From DATFLS01 sp964413425 (GTDB lineage Bacteria > Fidelibacterota > JAANXI01), in assembly GCA_964413425.1 (NCBI GenBank), contig CAYPST010000021.1:1-51154 (forward strand): a stretch of 51,154 bases of DNA, read 5' to 3'. This document shows positions 1 to 9,130 of the stretch, in pieces. The position numbers and the translations under genes are program-made. Under the pieces are notes generated by a model. The model did no database searches. It saw only the letters and a list, made by a program, of their open reading frames with translations, and was not told the DNA's origin. Within the stretch, counting starts at the first letter, position 1. Every line of letters starts with the position of its first letter.

Positions 1-53
1 CCTATACGTCAGATTCAGCATCTTGTATCAGGCCCATGTTTTCTAAACACTCT
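1..53. repeat. MITE-like repeat, right end only (cut by window start)
   Basis: The first 53 bases match the end of the repeat at 3862-4030: the shared text around 'cagcat' is followed by the terminal inverted repeat gttttctaaacactctc (reverse complement GAGAGTGTTTAGAAAAC). The rest of the copy lies outside the window. A weaker terminus-like stretch (agtctgtccagaaaa) follows at about 66-80. Confidence 0.7.
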
Positions 54-664
54 CATTTTCTATCAATAAGTCTGTCCAGAAAATGCAAAGTTCACCAGGA
101 CCGTGAAGAAATAATGAAATAAACGAAACACCGAAAGACACTGATAATGTGAAACTCGATATTCAACTTTATTCAACTTTGCCCGCTGCTCACTACCTGT
201 TGCCTAATGTTCGCTGCTGGTTTTCACACTCCGGCAGGTTCCGTTAGATTCCCCCGAGGGTGCCCTCCAAAAGAGTCCTTTGAACCGTCGGAACTGTACT
301 CTTACCACTGGCAGAATTCTCCGTGCAAAACAAACTTGATGCGCGTTCTCAGGTTCTCCGGGAAAACGCCTGGCGCCTGGTATTTTAAACCTCCGGCTGG
401 GGCGTTATCTCTCCCGGTGAAGCAGCCAATTGCGCTTTCGTGTGGTAAAAAAATTTTGTATCCTTAGCAGACCTATGGGGAGGAGAGAACTTCGAAATAA
501 ATGAGCGCCAATGACAGACCGATGAGGCAACGTGACCCATCGCCAGGTAGTGCGCAATTTCTGTCCGCATTATCCTGGTTTATCTGGAAAACAAGAAACC
601 ATTTCGCATCACAAGGTTGCGGTCCATTTACCGCAGAATCAAATGAGGGAATTAACGCAAGCCG
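54..664. other. Non-coding stretch upstream of thiI
   Basis: No reading frame here has a credible family signature, codon pattern or ribosome site. Apart from the repeat end at 1-53 I see no RNA gene or clear promoter. The stretch carries the leader of thiI; a GAGGGA-like ribosome site sits about 15 bases before its ATG. Confidence 0.5.
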
Positions 665-1906
665 ATGTCATTCACACCCAATCGTATCGTTATTCATTAT
701 GGCGAAATCGCGCTGAAAGGCGACAATCAGCCGTATTTCCTGCGACAGCAGCGTAAAAATGTGAAGCGGAAGCTGAAAGGACTGGCTCTCTCCTGGTCCG
801 TGCAGCAGGCGCATTCCTATATTTATGTTAACATTCCTTCGGATGCAGAATACCTCCCCGACCAGATCAAAACAGAATTATCCCAGGTGATGGGAATCTC
901 CTGGTTCGCTTTTACAGAATTCATTCCAACGAGTGAGGCATATACCTCTGCTCAGGAACCTGATTATGGGGTATACCACGAGAAAATCAAAGTGCTGGCT
1001 GCAGATAAATATGTCCCAAGTGGAAGTTTCTGTGTCCGGGTGAACCGTGCAGATAAGCGCTTTCCATCCACGTCACCCCGGCTGGAACGCCAGTTTGGAG
1101 CAGTCATTATCGAGCGCACGCAATGGCAAAATGTGGATCTCGAAAATCCGGACCGGACATTCCATGTCGATATCTACACGGATGGGATTTACTTCTATGC
1201 CGACAAAGTATCAGGGCCCGGCGGGCTTCCGGTGGGAGTGACCGGCCGGGTGCTGGTCCTGTTGTCGGGAGGAATAGATTCCCCGGTTGCAGCGTATCTT
1301 GCGGCAAAACGCGGCTGCACGATGGATTGTATCCATTTCACTGCAAACAGGCTCCAGCTGGAAAATGCCATGAAGTATAAAGTCAGCCGGATCGTGCAGG
1401 ATCTCAGCCGGTACACGTATCGGTCACGGTTGTATCTGGTCCCATACACGCATTTTGAATTCGAAGCACTCACTGCACAGATGGAATACGAGCTGGTTAT
1501 CTTCCGGCGCTTTATGACCCGAACCGCCCAGCATCTGTCCCAGGAAACCGGAGCGCAGGCCCTGGTCACCGGGGACAATCTCGCCCAGGTGGCTTCACAG
1601 ACACTGGAGAATATCACCGCCAATTCTCAGGCAGTGCACATCCCCATTCTTCGTCCACTCCTGACATACGATAAGTATGAAATTGTTGAGTTGGCCAAAC
1701 AAATCTCGACCTATCAGATCTCGCTGCAACCCTATAAAGATTGCTGTGCTCTGATCAGCCAGCACCCGAAAACCAAATCCGACCACACAAGGCTTTCGGA
1801 GATAGAGCACACCCTGCTTCCCGAGTATGAAGCGCTCATCACACGCACCCTGCAGGATGCCCTGTGTCTGACTTACCAGAACGGACGGCTCCTGGCAAAT
1901 GAATAA
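665..1906 (+). CDS. thiI: tRNA 4-thiouridine synthase ThiI (no rhodanese domain)
   Basis: Adenylates U8 of tRNA and transfers sulfur to make 4-thiouridine; it can also feed sulfur to thiamine thiazole synthesis. The N-terminal part (about 1-170) is the ferredoxin-like plus THUMP RNA-binding region. The PP-loop ATP motif SGGIDS is at residues 201-206, and the family motif PYKDCCALI near residue 357 gives the conserved cysteine. At 413 residues it is the short Bacillus-like form without the C-terminal rhodanese domain of the E. coli enzyme, so the persulfide must come directly from a cysteine desulfurase; none is in the window. The ATG at 665 gives an N-terminus (NRIVIHYGEIALKG) that fits the family exactly. 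It is transcribed alone and converges on glnA. Confidence 0.95.
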   Translation: MSFTPNRIVIHYGEIALKGDNQPYFLRQQRKNVKRKLKGLALSWSVQQAHSYIYVNIPSDAEYLPDQIKTELSQVMGISWFAFTEFIPTSEAYTSAQEPDYGVYHEKIKVLAADKYVPSGSFCVRVNRADKRFPSTSPRLERQFGAVIIERTQWQNVDLENPDRTFHVDIYTDGIYFYADKVSGPGGLPVGVTGRVLVLLSGGIDSPVAAYLAAKRGCTMDCIHFTANRLQLENAMKYKVSRIVQDLSRYTYRSRLYLVPYTHFEFEALTAQMEYELVIFRRFMTRTAQHLSQETGAQALVTGDNLAQVASQTLENITANSQAVHIPILRPLLTYDKYEIVELAKQISTYQISLQPYKDCCALISQHPKTKSDHTRLSEIEHTLLPEYEALITRTLQDALCLTYQNGRLLANE

Positions 1907-1963
1907 TTGTTGAATCTCCGCTGTTTATACAAAATTGGTAAGCAATACCTCGTAAATAGCAAT

Positions 1964-1993
1964 AGGCTCCGGGAAGACATCTCCCCGGAGCCT
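1964..1993. terminator. Bidirectional hairpin between thiI and glnA
   Basis: A perfect 10-bp stem (aggctccggg / cccggagcct) with a 10-base loop lies between the convergent ends of thiI (1906) and glnA (2027). The flanking T-runs are weak, so the terminator role is inferred from position. Confidence 0.6.
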
Positions 1994-2026
1994 GTTATTG
2001 CGGAGGGGGATAAGGATTTGATCGAC

Positions 2027-3454
2027 TTACTGATCATAGTACAGCGCGAATTCGTACGGATGAGGGCGTAAACGCATCGGCTGCACTTCAGTATCGAACT
2101 TGTATTGAATCCAGTGTTCCAGAACGTCCTCGGTGAAGACATCCCCCTTCAGCAGAAACTCATGATCGTCCTCCAGGGCATGAAGCGCCGCTTCCAGTGA
2201 GGCCGGCGTCTGCGGAACATCGGCCAGTTCTTCCGGTGCCATATCATAGATATTTTTATCCAGCGGTTCTCCCGGATCGATCTTGTTAACGATACCATCC
2301 AGGCCAGCCATCAACATGGCAGAAAAGGCCAGATACGGATTCGCTGACGGATCCGGACAGCGAAATTCGACACGCTTGGATTTGGGGGACGCCGAATACA
2401 TCGGAATCCGGAGTGCCGCGGAACGGTTGCGCTGAGAATACGCCAGGCGCACCGGTGCTTCAAAGTGGGGCACCAGACGCTTATAGCTGTTCGTCGTCGG
2501 ATTGGTGAAGGCAATCACAGCAGCCGCGTGTTCCAGAATGCCGCCAAGGAAATATAATCCCGTTTCGCTCAATCCGGCATAACCAGTGCCGGCAAACAGG
2601 TTCTCGCCTTTCTTCCAGAGACTGGTGTGGACGTGCATACCAGATCCATTATCACCGAAAATCGGCTTGGGCATGAACGTGACCGTCTTATTATGTTTCC
2701 GGGCAGTGTTCTTCACAATATATTTATACAGCATCAGTTTATCCGCGATGTCCACCAGATCAGAGAACCGCAGGTCAATTTCACACTGCCCGCCGGATGC
2801 AACTTCATGGTGCTGGGCTTCAATTTGAATTCCACACTGCTGCATCGTCATCACCATCTCCGAACGGAGGTCGACCAGCGAATCGTGCGGCGGGACCGGG
2901 AAATAGCCTTCCTTATATCGGGGCTTATACCCGAGGTTCGGCTCTTCCTCCCGACCGGAATTCCAACGGCCTTCGATAGAATCGAGAAAGTAATACCCGG
3001 CATTCGGCGTATGATCGAATCGCACATCGTCAAAAACAAAAAATTCGGCCTCCGGACCAAAATACGCCGTATCCGCCACCTGATTCGACTGCATATAAAA
3101 GACAGACTTCTGCGCAATGTGGCGGGGATCCCGCGAATACGACTCCTTGGTGATCGGATCATGTATATTACAGATCAAACTCAGCGTCGGATATTCGGTG
3201 AAGGGATCCATCATTGCTGTGTCGGGATCCGGTATGACAAGCATATCCGATTCGTTAATAGCCTGCCAACCGCGAATACTGGAGCCATCGAATCCCAAAC
3301 CCTCATCGAAGAGGTCCTCACCCATCTCGGAGACCGGGATCGTAAAGTGCTGCCATAGTCCCGGAAAATCCAGGAATTTGAGATCAATAAACTCCACTTC
3401 ATAATCCTTGATCATTTGGAAGACCTTGGTTCGGTCGCTCTTCGTATTTGCCAT
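2027..3454 (-). CDS. glnA: Type I glutamine synthetase
   Basis: Makes glutamine from glutamate, ammonia and ATP, the main entry point of ammonium. At 475 residues it has the length of a dodecameric GSI-beta enzyme. The beta-grasp N-terminal part contains GFDGSSIRGW. The catalytic part shows the glutamate/metal region (GPEAEFFVFD), the ATP and metal region (GSGMHVHTSLW) and NRSAALRIP. The motif NIYDMAPEE near residue 405 keeps the tyrosine that is adenylylated in GSI-beta enzymes, so control by GlnE-type adenylylation is possible, although no glnE or glnB is in the window. The start is supported by GAGGAG about 10 bases upstream. It faces thiI; an Lrp-family regulator lies about 800 bp upstream on the same strand, beyond a repeat element. 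Confidence 0.97.
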   Translation of the reverse strand: MANTKSDRTKVFQMIKDYEVEFIDLKFLDFPGLWQHFTIPVSEMGEDLFDEGLGFDGSSIRGWQAINESDMLVIPDPDTAMMDPFTEYPTLSLICNIHDPITKESYSRDPRHIAQKSVFYMQSNQVADTAYFGPEAEFFVFDDVRFDHTPNAGYYFLDSIEGRWNSGREEEPNLGYKPRYKEGYFPVPPHDSLVDLRSEMVMTMQQCGIQIEAQHHEVASGGQCEIDLRFSDLVDIADKLMLYKYIVKNTARKHNKTVTFMPKPIFGDNGSGMHVHTSLWKKGENLFAGTGYAGLSETGLYFLGGILEHAAAVIAFTNPTTNSYKRLVPHFEAPVRLAYSQRNRSAALRIPMYSASPKSKRVEFRCPDPSANPYLAFSAMLMAGLDGIVNKIDPGEPLDKNIYDMAPEELADVPQTPASLEAALHALEDDHEFLLKGDVFTEDVLEHWIQYKFDTEVQPMRLRPHPYEFALYYDQ

Positions 3455-3861
3455 AGAATTATTTCTCCTCAGTTTGCGTTCTTACTCTATGTTCACTCTC
3501 CATAATCTCACTTGAAATCCTCAACGTATCAAACTCTGTGTCCGTGACATTCTATCACCCTTTCTCTGCTTGTTTATTGTTATCTTATTCAATTTGGCGG
3601 TTAATATATAATAATATGTCCATATTGCAAAGGATTTATTTATCATTTGTAAACTTTTTAAATATAAATATATGACTGTTAAGTTAGCTCAGGAAAGCAA
3701 TAATTTGGATGCGCAACCTGCATTGGAGAGCCGTTGCCCCGATTGGATCGGGATCGTCGACATGCAACGGCTCCCCAGCACATGAAGAGTGGCCCCACGC
3801 CTGCAAAGTATCCCGTCCGGCTTCCTTGCCGTTGATGTCCCTGAGCAGATTGAATAGTCAT
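3455..3861. other. AT-rich glnA upstream region
   Basis: Stretch between glnA and the mobile repeat. It is strongly AT-rich around 3590-3675 and probably holds the glnA promoter on the minus strand. I cannot fix a promoter by eye. No gene seen. Confidence 0.4.
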
Positions 3862-4030
3862 GAGTCTGTTTAGAAAACTCAGAGATCGCAAAGGCCGGTA
3901 GAGAACGCAAAGAACATTGAACAGATATCTGCCAATATACCGTCATACATTTGACGTCTATCTTAGATGCATAATAACCAGAAGTCAGGTTCAGCATGTG
4001 ATATCGGATGCTTGTTTTCTAAATACTCTC
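3862..4030. mobile_element. MITE-like repeat, complete copy with 6-bp target duplication
   Basis: The 169-bp element begins GAGTCTGTTTAGAAAAC and ends with the inverted copy gttttctaaatactctc. It is flanked by the direct repeat AGTCAT at 3856-3861 and 4031-4036, as expected of a transposition target duplication. The interior shares a long stretch (about 3913-4003) with the copy at 9131-9455, including 'catacatttgacgtctatct', and the end of this core recurs at 1-53. It has no open frame long enough for a transposase, so it would be non-autonomous. Confidence 0.8.
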
Positions 4031-4248
4031 AGTCATATATATATAAATATGGCAAGCACAAGTTTTTCTGTATCCGGGTGAAGAGTATCAATGATTGATT
4101 TTGTTGGGTGCTACCTTGTATATCTCACAGCGGGGTGAAAGAAAACAGCAGAAGTGTGGATATTTGGATAGATATACCAAAAGAACCGCATCCAACTCAG
4201 CGCCCTAATTAAACCGCGCCGGATGTCCGGGGAGTTGCCCTGCCCACG
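4031..4248. other. Non-coding stretch downstream of the Lrp-family gene
   Basis: Contains the right target duplication AGTCAT followed by an AT-rich run (about 4035-4052). No gene, RNA or clear terminator seen. Confidence 0.4.
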
Positions 4249-4707
4249 CTATTCCTCCTCAACCAGTGGAATATGCCCGCGTTCTTTCAGCACATTTAAT
4301 ACCATAGAAGTATTGGATTCCAGCACACCTTTATGTTCCTGGAGCCGCTTTACGACTTTGTTCATTTCGTTGCGATCCTGATAGTGACCGATGGCTAAAA
4401 TATCATAATTTCCGGTGATTTCGTAGATTTCCGTGAGTTGAGGAAATTGCTCCAGCAATTCAATGACATTCGAAAATTCGTCTCCCTGAATTTTAAATCG
4501 AGTTATTGCCAGATAGGAATATCCAAACTGTTCATAATCGATATCCGCAGCCACTCCCCTCAGTATCCCGTCTTTCTCCAGCTGTTCCAATCGTTTGGCG
4601 ATAGTGGTGGCAGACACGCCCAGCTTTTCGGCCAGTTCGCGGACGGACTGTCGTCCATCTTCCTGCAAAAGTGATAAGATTTTTTTCGATAAATTTTTAT
4701 AAGTCAT
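4249..4707 (-). CDS. Lrp/AsnC family transcriptional regulator
   Basis: A 152-residue DNA-binding regulator that normally senses an amino acid. The N-terminal winged helix-turn-helix spans about residues 5-55 (LLQEDGRQSVRELAEKLGVS, then TTIAKRLEQLEKDGIL). The C-terminal RAM effector and oligomerisation domain follows (about 65-140). I placed the start at 4707 because GGGGAGG lies 6 bases upstream and the domain starts there; an upstream in-frame start at 4773 would add a non-homologous 22-residue tail. It is the nearest regulator to glnA, so control of nitrogen metabolism is possible, but that is inference. Lrp-family genes are usually autoregulated. Confidence 0.9.
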   Translation of the reverse strand: MTYKNLSKKILSLLQEDGRQSVRELAEKLGVSATTIAKRLEQLEKDGILRGVAADIDYEQFGYSYLAITRFKIQGDEFSNVIELLEQFPQLTEIYEITGNYDILAIGHYQDRNEMNKVVKRLQEHKGVLESNTSMVLNVLKERGHIPLVEEE

Positions 4708-4950
4708 GCGGCCTCCCCGGTTCGATGGTAAAGATATGATATTTTGGTAGATTATGATACAATTATTTTCCAAACGTCCATTTCTTATACTGTTTTGTAA
4801 TGAAAATAATATAAGTCCCGAGTCCGTTTAGAAATCGCTCCGGAGGAAAGCCCTTGGCTTAAAGATCGCACAACCCGCCGGGGGCGCCCCAACGGAAACC
4901 TCTGGGACAAAGAAATAATGCATATTACACCGGTATAAACATAAAAATCT
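4708..4950. repeat. Left-end fragment of the MITE-like repeat and flanking DNA
   Basis: A degenerate terminus (gagtccgtttagaaa) starts at 4820 and is followed by the hairpin-rich text typical of this family (atcgctccggaggaaagccc). No matching right end is visible. The rest up to 4950 is non-coding; the 8 bases 4943-4950 (AAAAATCT) are the left target duplication of the next element. Confidence 0.55.
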
Positions 4951-5264
4951 GAGAGTGTTTAGAAAACAGTACGTATCGACAAAATGTTGCGCCCGGCTCC
5001 CATGGAGTATATACGGCACATATTCCCCGAATATTTTTCGGGTTCCAGGAGCCAAGTGGTCATGTGTTCTTTGCCCCGAAGGTCCGTGCCGAAGGCATCC
5101 CTGTGGGAAAGGACTCCTTTGGAGGATCTCTTTGCCGAAGGCCTCGAAGAGACTCCCCCAACGGGATCCCTCTGGGACTTCGGAGGATCCCGTTGGGGGA
5201 GTCTCTTGGACCTTCTAGGACTTCGGAGCATCCCTTCGGGGCGAGGCGTTTTCTGAATAGACTC
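4951..5264. mobile_element. MITE-like repeat, 314-bp copy with 8-bp target duplication and long hairpin
   Basis: Begins GAGAGTGTTTAGAAAAC and ends gttttctgaatagactc (reverse complement GAGTCTATTCAGAAAAC), so it lies in the opposite orientation to the copy at 3862. The direct repeat AAAAATCT flanks it at 4943-4950 and 5265-5272. The inside is a chain of palindromes, dominated by a perfect 23-bp stem at 5147-5169 and 5185-5207 with a 15-base loop. No transposase frame is present. Confidence 0.8.
5147..5207. repeat. Perfect 23-bp inverted repeat inside the mobile element
   Basis: Arms 5147-5169 and 5185-5207 are exactly complementary (core gactcccccaacgggatcc and its reverse complement) around a 15-base loop. 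A related shorter stem lies in the copy at 9131-9455 (arms 9238-9251 and 9268-9281). The RNA would form a very stable hairpin on either strand. Confidence 0.9.
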
Positions 5265-5946
5265 AAAAATCTTTGGAGATATTTACGAGGTGCAGAGTGA
5301 ATGTACAATCATTCCAACCTGTTATTTCTTCTTCATGTTGCAAACACTCCCAAAGACTATTTACTGCTAGGTGGATATTGGTTCCAATTCGCACCGAGCC
5401 GAGAGCGTTCGCCGGCCGGGTTCAGACGCCAACACCCAGGACAACCACTTGTTCCTCGTTCGGTTTACCTGGCATATTAAATCATCGGAGTAGAGCGCGT
5501 TGTTATCATTCCTGCGAATGCTGAAAAATTGATTGAAAATGATATTATCAAGCGAAACCTTGTCGTTCAGTCTATGAATAAATCCGAGAAGGTCTGATTC
5601 GGGGACGGAGGTATCCTGGCATGTAACTATTCAACAGGGAAGTAGAACCGGAATATATGAAAATGAATACTCTTACCCAAATTGAGCGATTTATTTCCAT
5701 AAACCGCTCAATCGACAAAGAAAATGTTCGAAGAATGCCGTCGGCATACGTGTTCACCTCCCCGAAAACGGCGTCGGGACGTTCCGCACCCATTCGGTGA
5801 AAACACACCTTTTCTCAGTCGGGGTTCTACCGAAGTATCCCACAGGGATCCCTTAGGGACAGCGATACTTCGCTGTCCCAGAGGGACCCCCAGTGGGGTA
5901 CTCGTATCGCTCAACTTAGGCTCTCACTTATCCGGTCAGTTCGAGG
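5265..5946. other. Non-coding accessory stretch with palindromes
   Basis: No frame looks like a real gene. Short open pieces (about 5310-5450 and 5490-5600, plus strand) look vaguely protein-like but are broken by stops and may be gene remains I cannot identify. Toward the end is a 10-bp hairpin, gggacagcga / tcgctgtccc (5856-5865 and 5870-5879), in text similar to the hairpin-rich parts of the mobile repeats. Confidence 0.4.
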
Positions 5947-6183
5947 TTAGCTTTGCACCCAGTCAAAAAAACCTTTGACCAGCCAGATACCACCAAGGAG
6001 AATAGAAGCACCTCCCATGATGCTGAAGAATCGAAACAATGCGATCATTTGTTCCGCTGGCGAGGGCTGCTGAACTCGTCCCATTAACAGCGCCAATATC
6101 AAACCCACCACTAGCAGAGCTGCTCCCTGGATCATCTGCCTTTTGTACTTTTTACGAGGATATTCATCCATGATCGGTAACAT
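5947..6183 (-). CDS. Small two-helix membrane protein, unknown function
   Basis: A 78-residue protein that I do not recognise. After a positively charged start (residues 8-16, PRKKYKRQM) come two hydrophobic helices (about 20-35 and 52-70) separated by a short polar segment with QQPSPAEQ, which predicts a helical hairpin in the inner membrane. The ATG at 6183 has AAGGAG 10 bases upstream; a second ATG at 6171 is possible. It stands alone in a repeat-rich area with no operon partner. The good ribosome site and clean transmembrane pattern are the reasons for calling it. Confidence 0.6.
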   Translation of the reverse strand: MLPIMDEYPRKKYKRQMIQGAALLVVGLILALLMGRVQQPSPAEQMIALFRFFSIMGGASILLGGIWLVKGFFDWVQS

Positions 6184-6772
6184 GCAATCCCATCTCCTTC
6201 CAGATATTCCCGCATCTGCTCGTGCGGTGAGTAAGTGATCTTCGCTTTTCAGTATAACAAGTGAACTGGAGGAATTCCGATTTCACTTCTGATAATCAAC
6301 CTTCAAAAATAATGCCATTTTGGCAGAACAAAAAGAGGAATTTGGATACCGCAAATAATTTAGTTGGAATATACCTGAAATTTTCAACATTTTCCTACTT
6401 TCAATGCACTCGGCAAAAAAATTCCGTGGAGTTTCCGCATTGCATCTTTCCAACGACATACTTCATGCCGGAGAGTTTATTAGAGAATGGAAAAAACTCT
6501 GCATTCGTTGGAATATTTTTCTCAATAGTATGAAAGCAGGAATTTTTTTCGTTTTTAGCGATTCACAAATGCCATCTGACCATAAGATATTGAGCGGTTT
6601 CAACAACGGGGGAGGGACAGCACATATTGGAACAGACATACATGTATCATCCATCGGGGATGCATTCCAAAATTTTCCCGGTTGTCCCGGCAGAATCCTC
6701 CTTATTTCATCCCGCCCCCGGTGGTCTTAGCGATCCTGTCCCTGTCGCGATCCGAAGGAGTCTCTTCGAGGC
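6184..6772. other. AT-rich non-coding stretch
   Basis: About 590 bases between the small membrane protein and the TonB receptor. I found no credible gene or RNA. The end (from about 6740) has text of the hairpin-rich repeat type (ccgaaggagtctcttcgagg). Confidence 0.4.
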
Positions 6773-6789
6773 GTTATCTTCATAGACTC
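6773..6789. repeat. Degenerate terminus of the MITE-like repeat next to the TonB receptor stop codon
   Basis: gttatcttcatagactc (reverse complement GAGTCTATGAAGATAAC) corresponds to the GAGTCT-type terminus, preceded by gaggc as in the ends at 5243-5247 and 41097-41101. It stops 6 bases before the end of the receptor gene at 6796. Confidence 0.5.
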
Positions 6790-6795
6790 AAGAGG

Positions 6796-9027
6796 TTATC
6801 TTTCATCGCTTAGGCCGGTGTATATGAACTCAATACCAGCGAACCAGTTCTGTCCCGGGGCGGGTTCGAAAAATCGCCCCCCGAAGGCGTTCGGGATTAT
6901 GGAGGCGTTATATCTGGCATCCAACAGATCATTTACTCCACCGGTTAACCGGATGGCATGTCTTCCGAGAGCCAACGTGTGCCCCACTCTTAAGTTCACG
7001 ACGGCAAATGCATCGTTGATATAATCGTCTACGGGTTCGGTATCTGATTGAGGAGGAGGTCCGTTAAAGTTGTTCGTATAGTAACTATCCATCCATCGAG
7101 TCTGGAGTTCTGCGTAAAAACCGGATGGGCGTTGATAGGACAATTGCCAGTAGAGTTGCTGCTCCGGCACCCCGGGAACCTTCTTCCCGGCCAGTTGTTT
7201 TCGGGTCAACCCAATCTGGGCAGAATATTCGGTGACATAGTCCTGAAAAGTAAAGTGCTGAAAAGTGTAGGAGCCCATGGTTGAAATCCGGGGTCCCAGA
7301 CGCCAGATGAGTTTCGCTTCGACTCCGGCATTTCGCGCCGCTCCGGCATTCTCATGAAAGACTTCATCACTCATGGGATCGATCTGGTACGGAATAAGCA
7401 TATCTCTGATATTCATTACATAGGCAGCCAGATCATACTTGAGATTCGGAAAAGCGGGCCTGCCTCTTGCACCGATTTCAAAACTTCGGATTTTTTCCGG
7501 ATGCAACTCCGGGTTGAATCCGCCTTCACCAGTCGGACGATTGCCCAGTTCGGCCGTGGTAGGCGTTTGAAATGCGGTGGAGAAATTTCCGTACATGGTC
7601 AGCCCTTGGTTGAGTGAATAGGTCATTCCGACCATCGGACTGAATTGTCCCATATTCCGGGCCCCCGACTTATCTTCCCCATTGGTGAGTTTATCCCGAA
7701 CGATGAACAGGTATTGATCATACCGTCCCCCGGCAAGTACCCGAGTTTTGGGAAACAGCGTCAGTTCAAACTGCAGAAATGGCCCTATTCCGTATACCTG
7801 TTCATCCTGGTCGACGAGTTTGTCACCGTAGTCCAGGAAGTCCAGGATTCTGTCAGGCGCCACCTGGCCGGCTCTCTGCTCCGGCAATCCGTTATTCATA
7901 AACTCTGTGCGCCCATCATCCTGACTTTCGAAATCCAGCCCGAGGCTGAGTGCCGCTTCTCCGGAGAATAGCCTCAGCGGCTTATGATACAGACTCCGCA
8001 CTCCTCCGACAAGCCGATTTAATCGAATTACTCGTCCCGGGATAGGATTAATCAATGAGCGCTGAAGATTGTATATTGTCCCTCGCAGATACTCGCCTTC
8101 CCCGAACTCATAACGGACCGTAAATCCGGCCTGGCCCTGGGTGGCCTGTTCAGCGGCACCCTGCTGGATAATATACTCTCTAACTGAAGCAGGATCGGTG
8201 TGAGCCACCGATTTTTCCAGAGTACTGGGATTCAGCAAATAAGGAGCATTGTACAAATTTGCCATTGCGGTGAGGGATAATCTCCGGGAGAAATAAGCAC
8301 GCCAGATCGCGTTTACCTGCTGGGTCTTAGAAGCCGAATGATCCCGGAACCCGTCGGTGGTCATCTGATTCGCTCCAATAACATACTCATATACCGGATT
8401 CTTCACCCGTGCCTTCACTGCCCACTTCTGCAGGCCGAAGGATCCGAACTCACCCCGGGTATGAATTTTATAGGGCGAGTCCCGGGGGGAATCTTCGGTG
8501 TGAAAATGAATGACACCGCCGGCGGCATTTCCATACAGACTTGACACAGGCCCCCGGAGGACCTCGATCCTGCCGGTGGTGATCAGGTCTATGTTACTCG
8601 GTTGCGTCTGGCCGTCCGGTAACGTGATCGGAATATCATCCACCAAGATTTTGATTCCCCGGATCCCGAATTGGGCCCGACTTCCGATGCCGCGCATGAT
8701 TAGCCGTTCACCCAGCGCGTAGTTCTGCCGGTTATTCACCACCAATCCGGGAATTCCCTGGAGTGATTCGTTGAGTGAGATGGTGGGCTCCTTCATTTGG
8801 ATTGCTTCCTTCAGTACCACATCCGTAGAGATGGGTGTGCGATACTCCGGCCGTTCTATCCTGGTAGCCGTCACAATCACTGGCTCCATACTATATCTTG
8901 ACCGTATCGAATCATCATCTGCAATCTCACGTTGTAAAGGCATGCCAGTGATTCGGATATCCCAAAAACCACAGATAACAAGTAAGAATACCACTACAGC
9001 CCATCTCGCACATCTTGATTTCATCAT
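6796..9027 (-). CDS. TonB-dependent outer-membrane receptor
   Basis: A 743-residue outer-membrane gated channel, energised by TonB-ExbBD, importing a ligand that cannot be read from the sequence (iron chelate, cobalamin or other). An N-terminal hydrophobic signal (about 8-25) is followed by a TonB box (EPVIVTATR, about 48-56). The plug domain has the usual signature: LNESLQGIPGLVV, RLIMRGIGSR, and RIEVLRGPVSSLYGNAAGGV near residue 155. The rest is a 22-strand barrel ending in an aromatic-rich strand. The best start is ATG at 9027 or 9024; no strong ribosome site is seen. There is no periplasmic binding protein or ABC importer nearby, so the substrate is open. Its 3' end is only 6 bases from a mobile-repeat terminus. 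Confidence 0.93.
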   Translation of the reverse strand: MMKSRCARWAVVVFLLVICGFWDIRITGMPLQREIADDDSIRSRYSMEPVIVTATRIERPEYRTPISTDVVLKEAIQMKEPTISLNESLQGIPGLVVNNRQNYALGERLIMRGIGSRAQFGIRGIKILVDDIPITLPDGQTQPSNIDLITTGRIEVLRGPVSSLYGNAAGGVIHFHTEDSPRDSPYKIHTRGEFGSFGLQKWAVKARVKNPVYEYVIGANQMTTDGFRDHSASKTQQVNAIWRAYFSRRLSLTAMANLYNAPYLLNPSTLEKSVAHTDPASVREYIIQQGAAEQATQGQAGFTVRYEFGEGEYLRGTIYNLQRSLINPIPGRVIRLNRLVGGVRSLYHKPLRLFSGEAALSLGLDFESQDDGRTEFMNNGLPEQRAGQVAPDRILDFLDYGDKLVDQDEQVYGIGPFLQFELTLFPKTRVLAGGRYDQYLFIVRDKLTNGEDKSGARNMGQFSPMVGMTYSLNQGLTMYGNFSTAFQTPTTAELGNRPTGEGGFNPELHPEKIRSFEIGARGRPAFPNLKYDLAAYVMNIRDMLIPYQIDPMSDEVFHENAGAARNAGVEAKLIWRLGPRISTMGSYTFQHFTFQDYVTEYSAQIGLTRKQLAGKKVPGVPEQQLYWQLSYQRPSGFYAELQTRWMDSYYTNNFNGPPPQSDTEPVDDYINDAFAVVNLRVGHTLALGRHAIRLTGGVNDLLDARYNASIIPNAFGGRFFEPAPGQNWFAGIEFIYTGLSDER

Positions 9028-9130
9028 GTTCTATTGCTTGACTGCTTCATTGATATCTCTGAACCTCCTCCAAAAGGAAAATGATAATAAAAATGGATCA
9101 CTTTTAAAAATAGAAAGATACTATGAATCT

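Noticed and set aside
207..467. Plus-strand open frame of 86 codons before thiI
   Set aside because: No ribosome site, no recognisable motif, proline-rich composition typical of a chance frame; overlaps a minus-strand chance frame.
1964..1993. Riboswitch or glutamine-responsive leader near glnA
   Set aside because: The hairpin is at the 3' end of glnA, not in its leader; the upstream region shows no recognisable aptamer.
3689..3997. Minus-strand frame beginning MLNLTSGY in the repeat, similar to one at 9228-9446 (MLNLISVY)
   Set aside because: The similarity follows from the shared repeat DNA; the frames diverge after about 30 residues and have no ribosome site, so I treat it as repeat, not gene.
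4955..5308. Several overlapping open frames rich in RDP, GESL and PNGI on both strands
   Set aside because: They arise because the palindromic block lacks stops in many frames; composition is repetitive and no start is supported.
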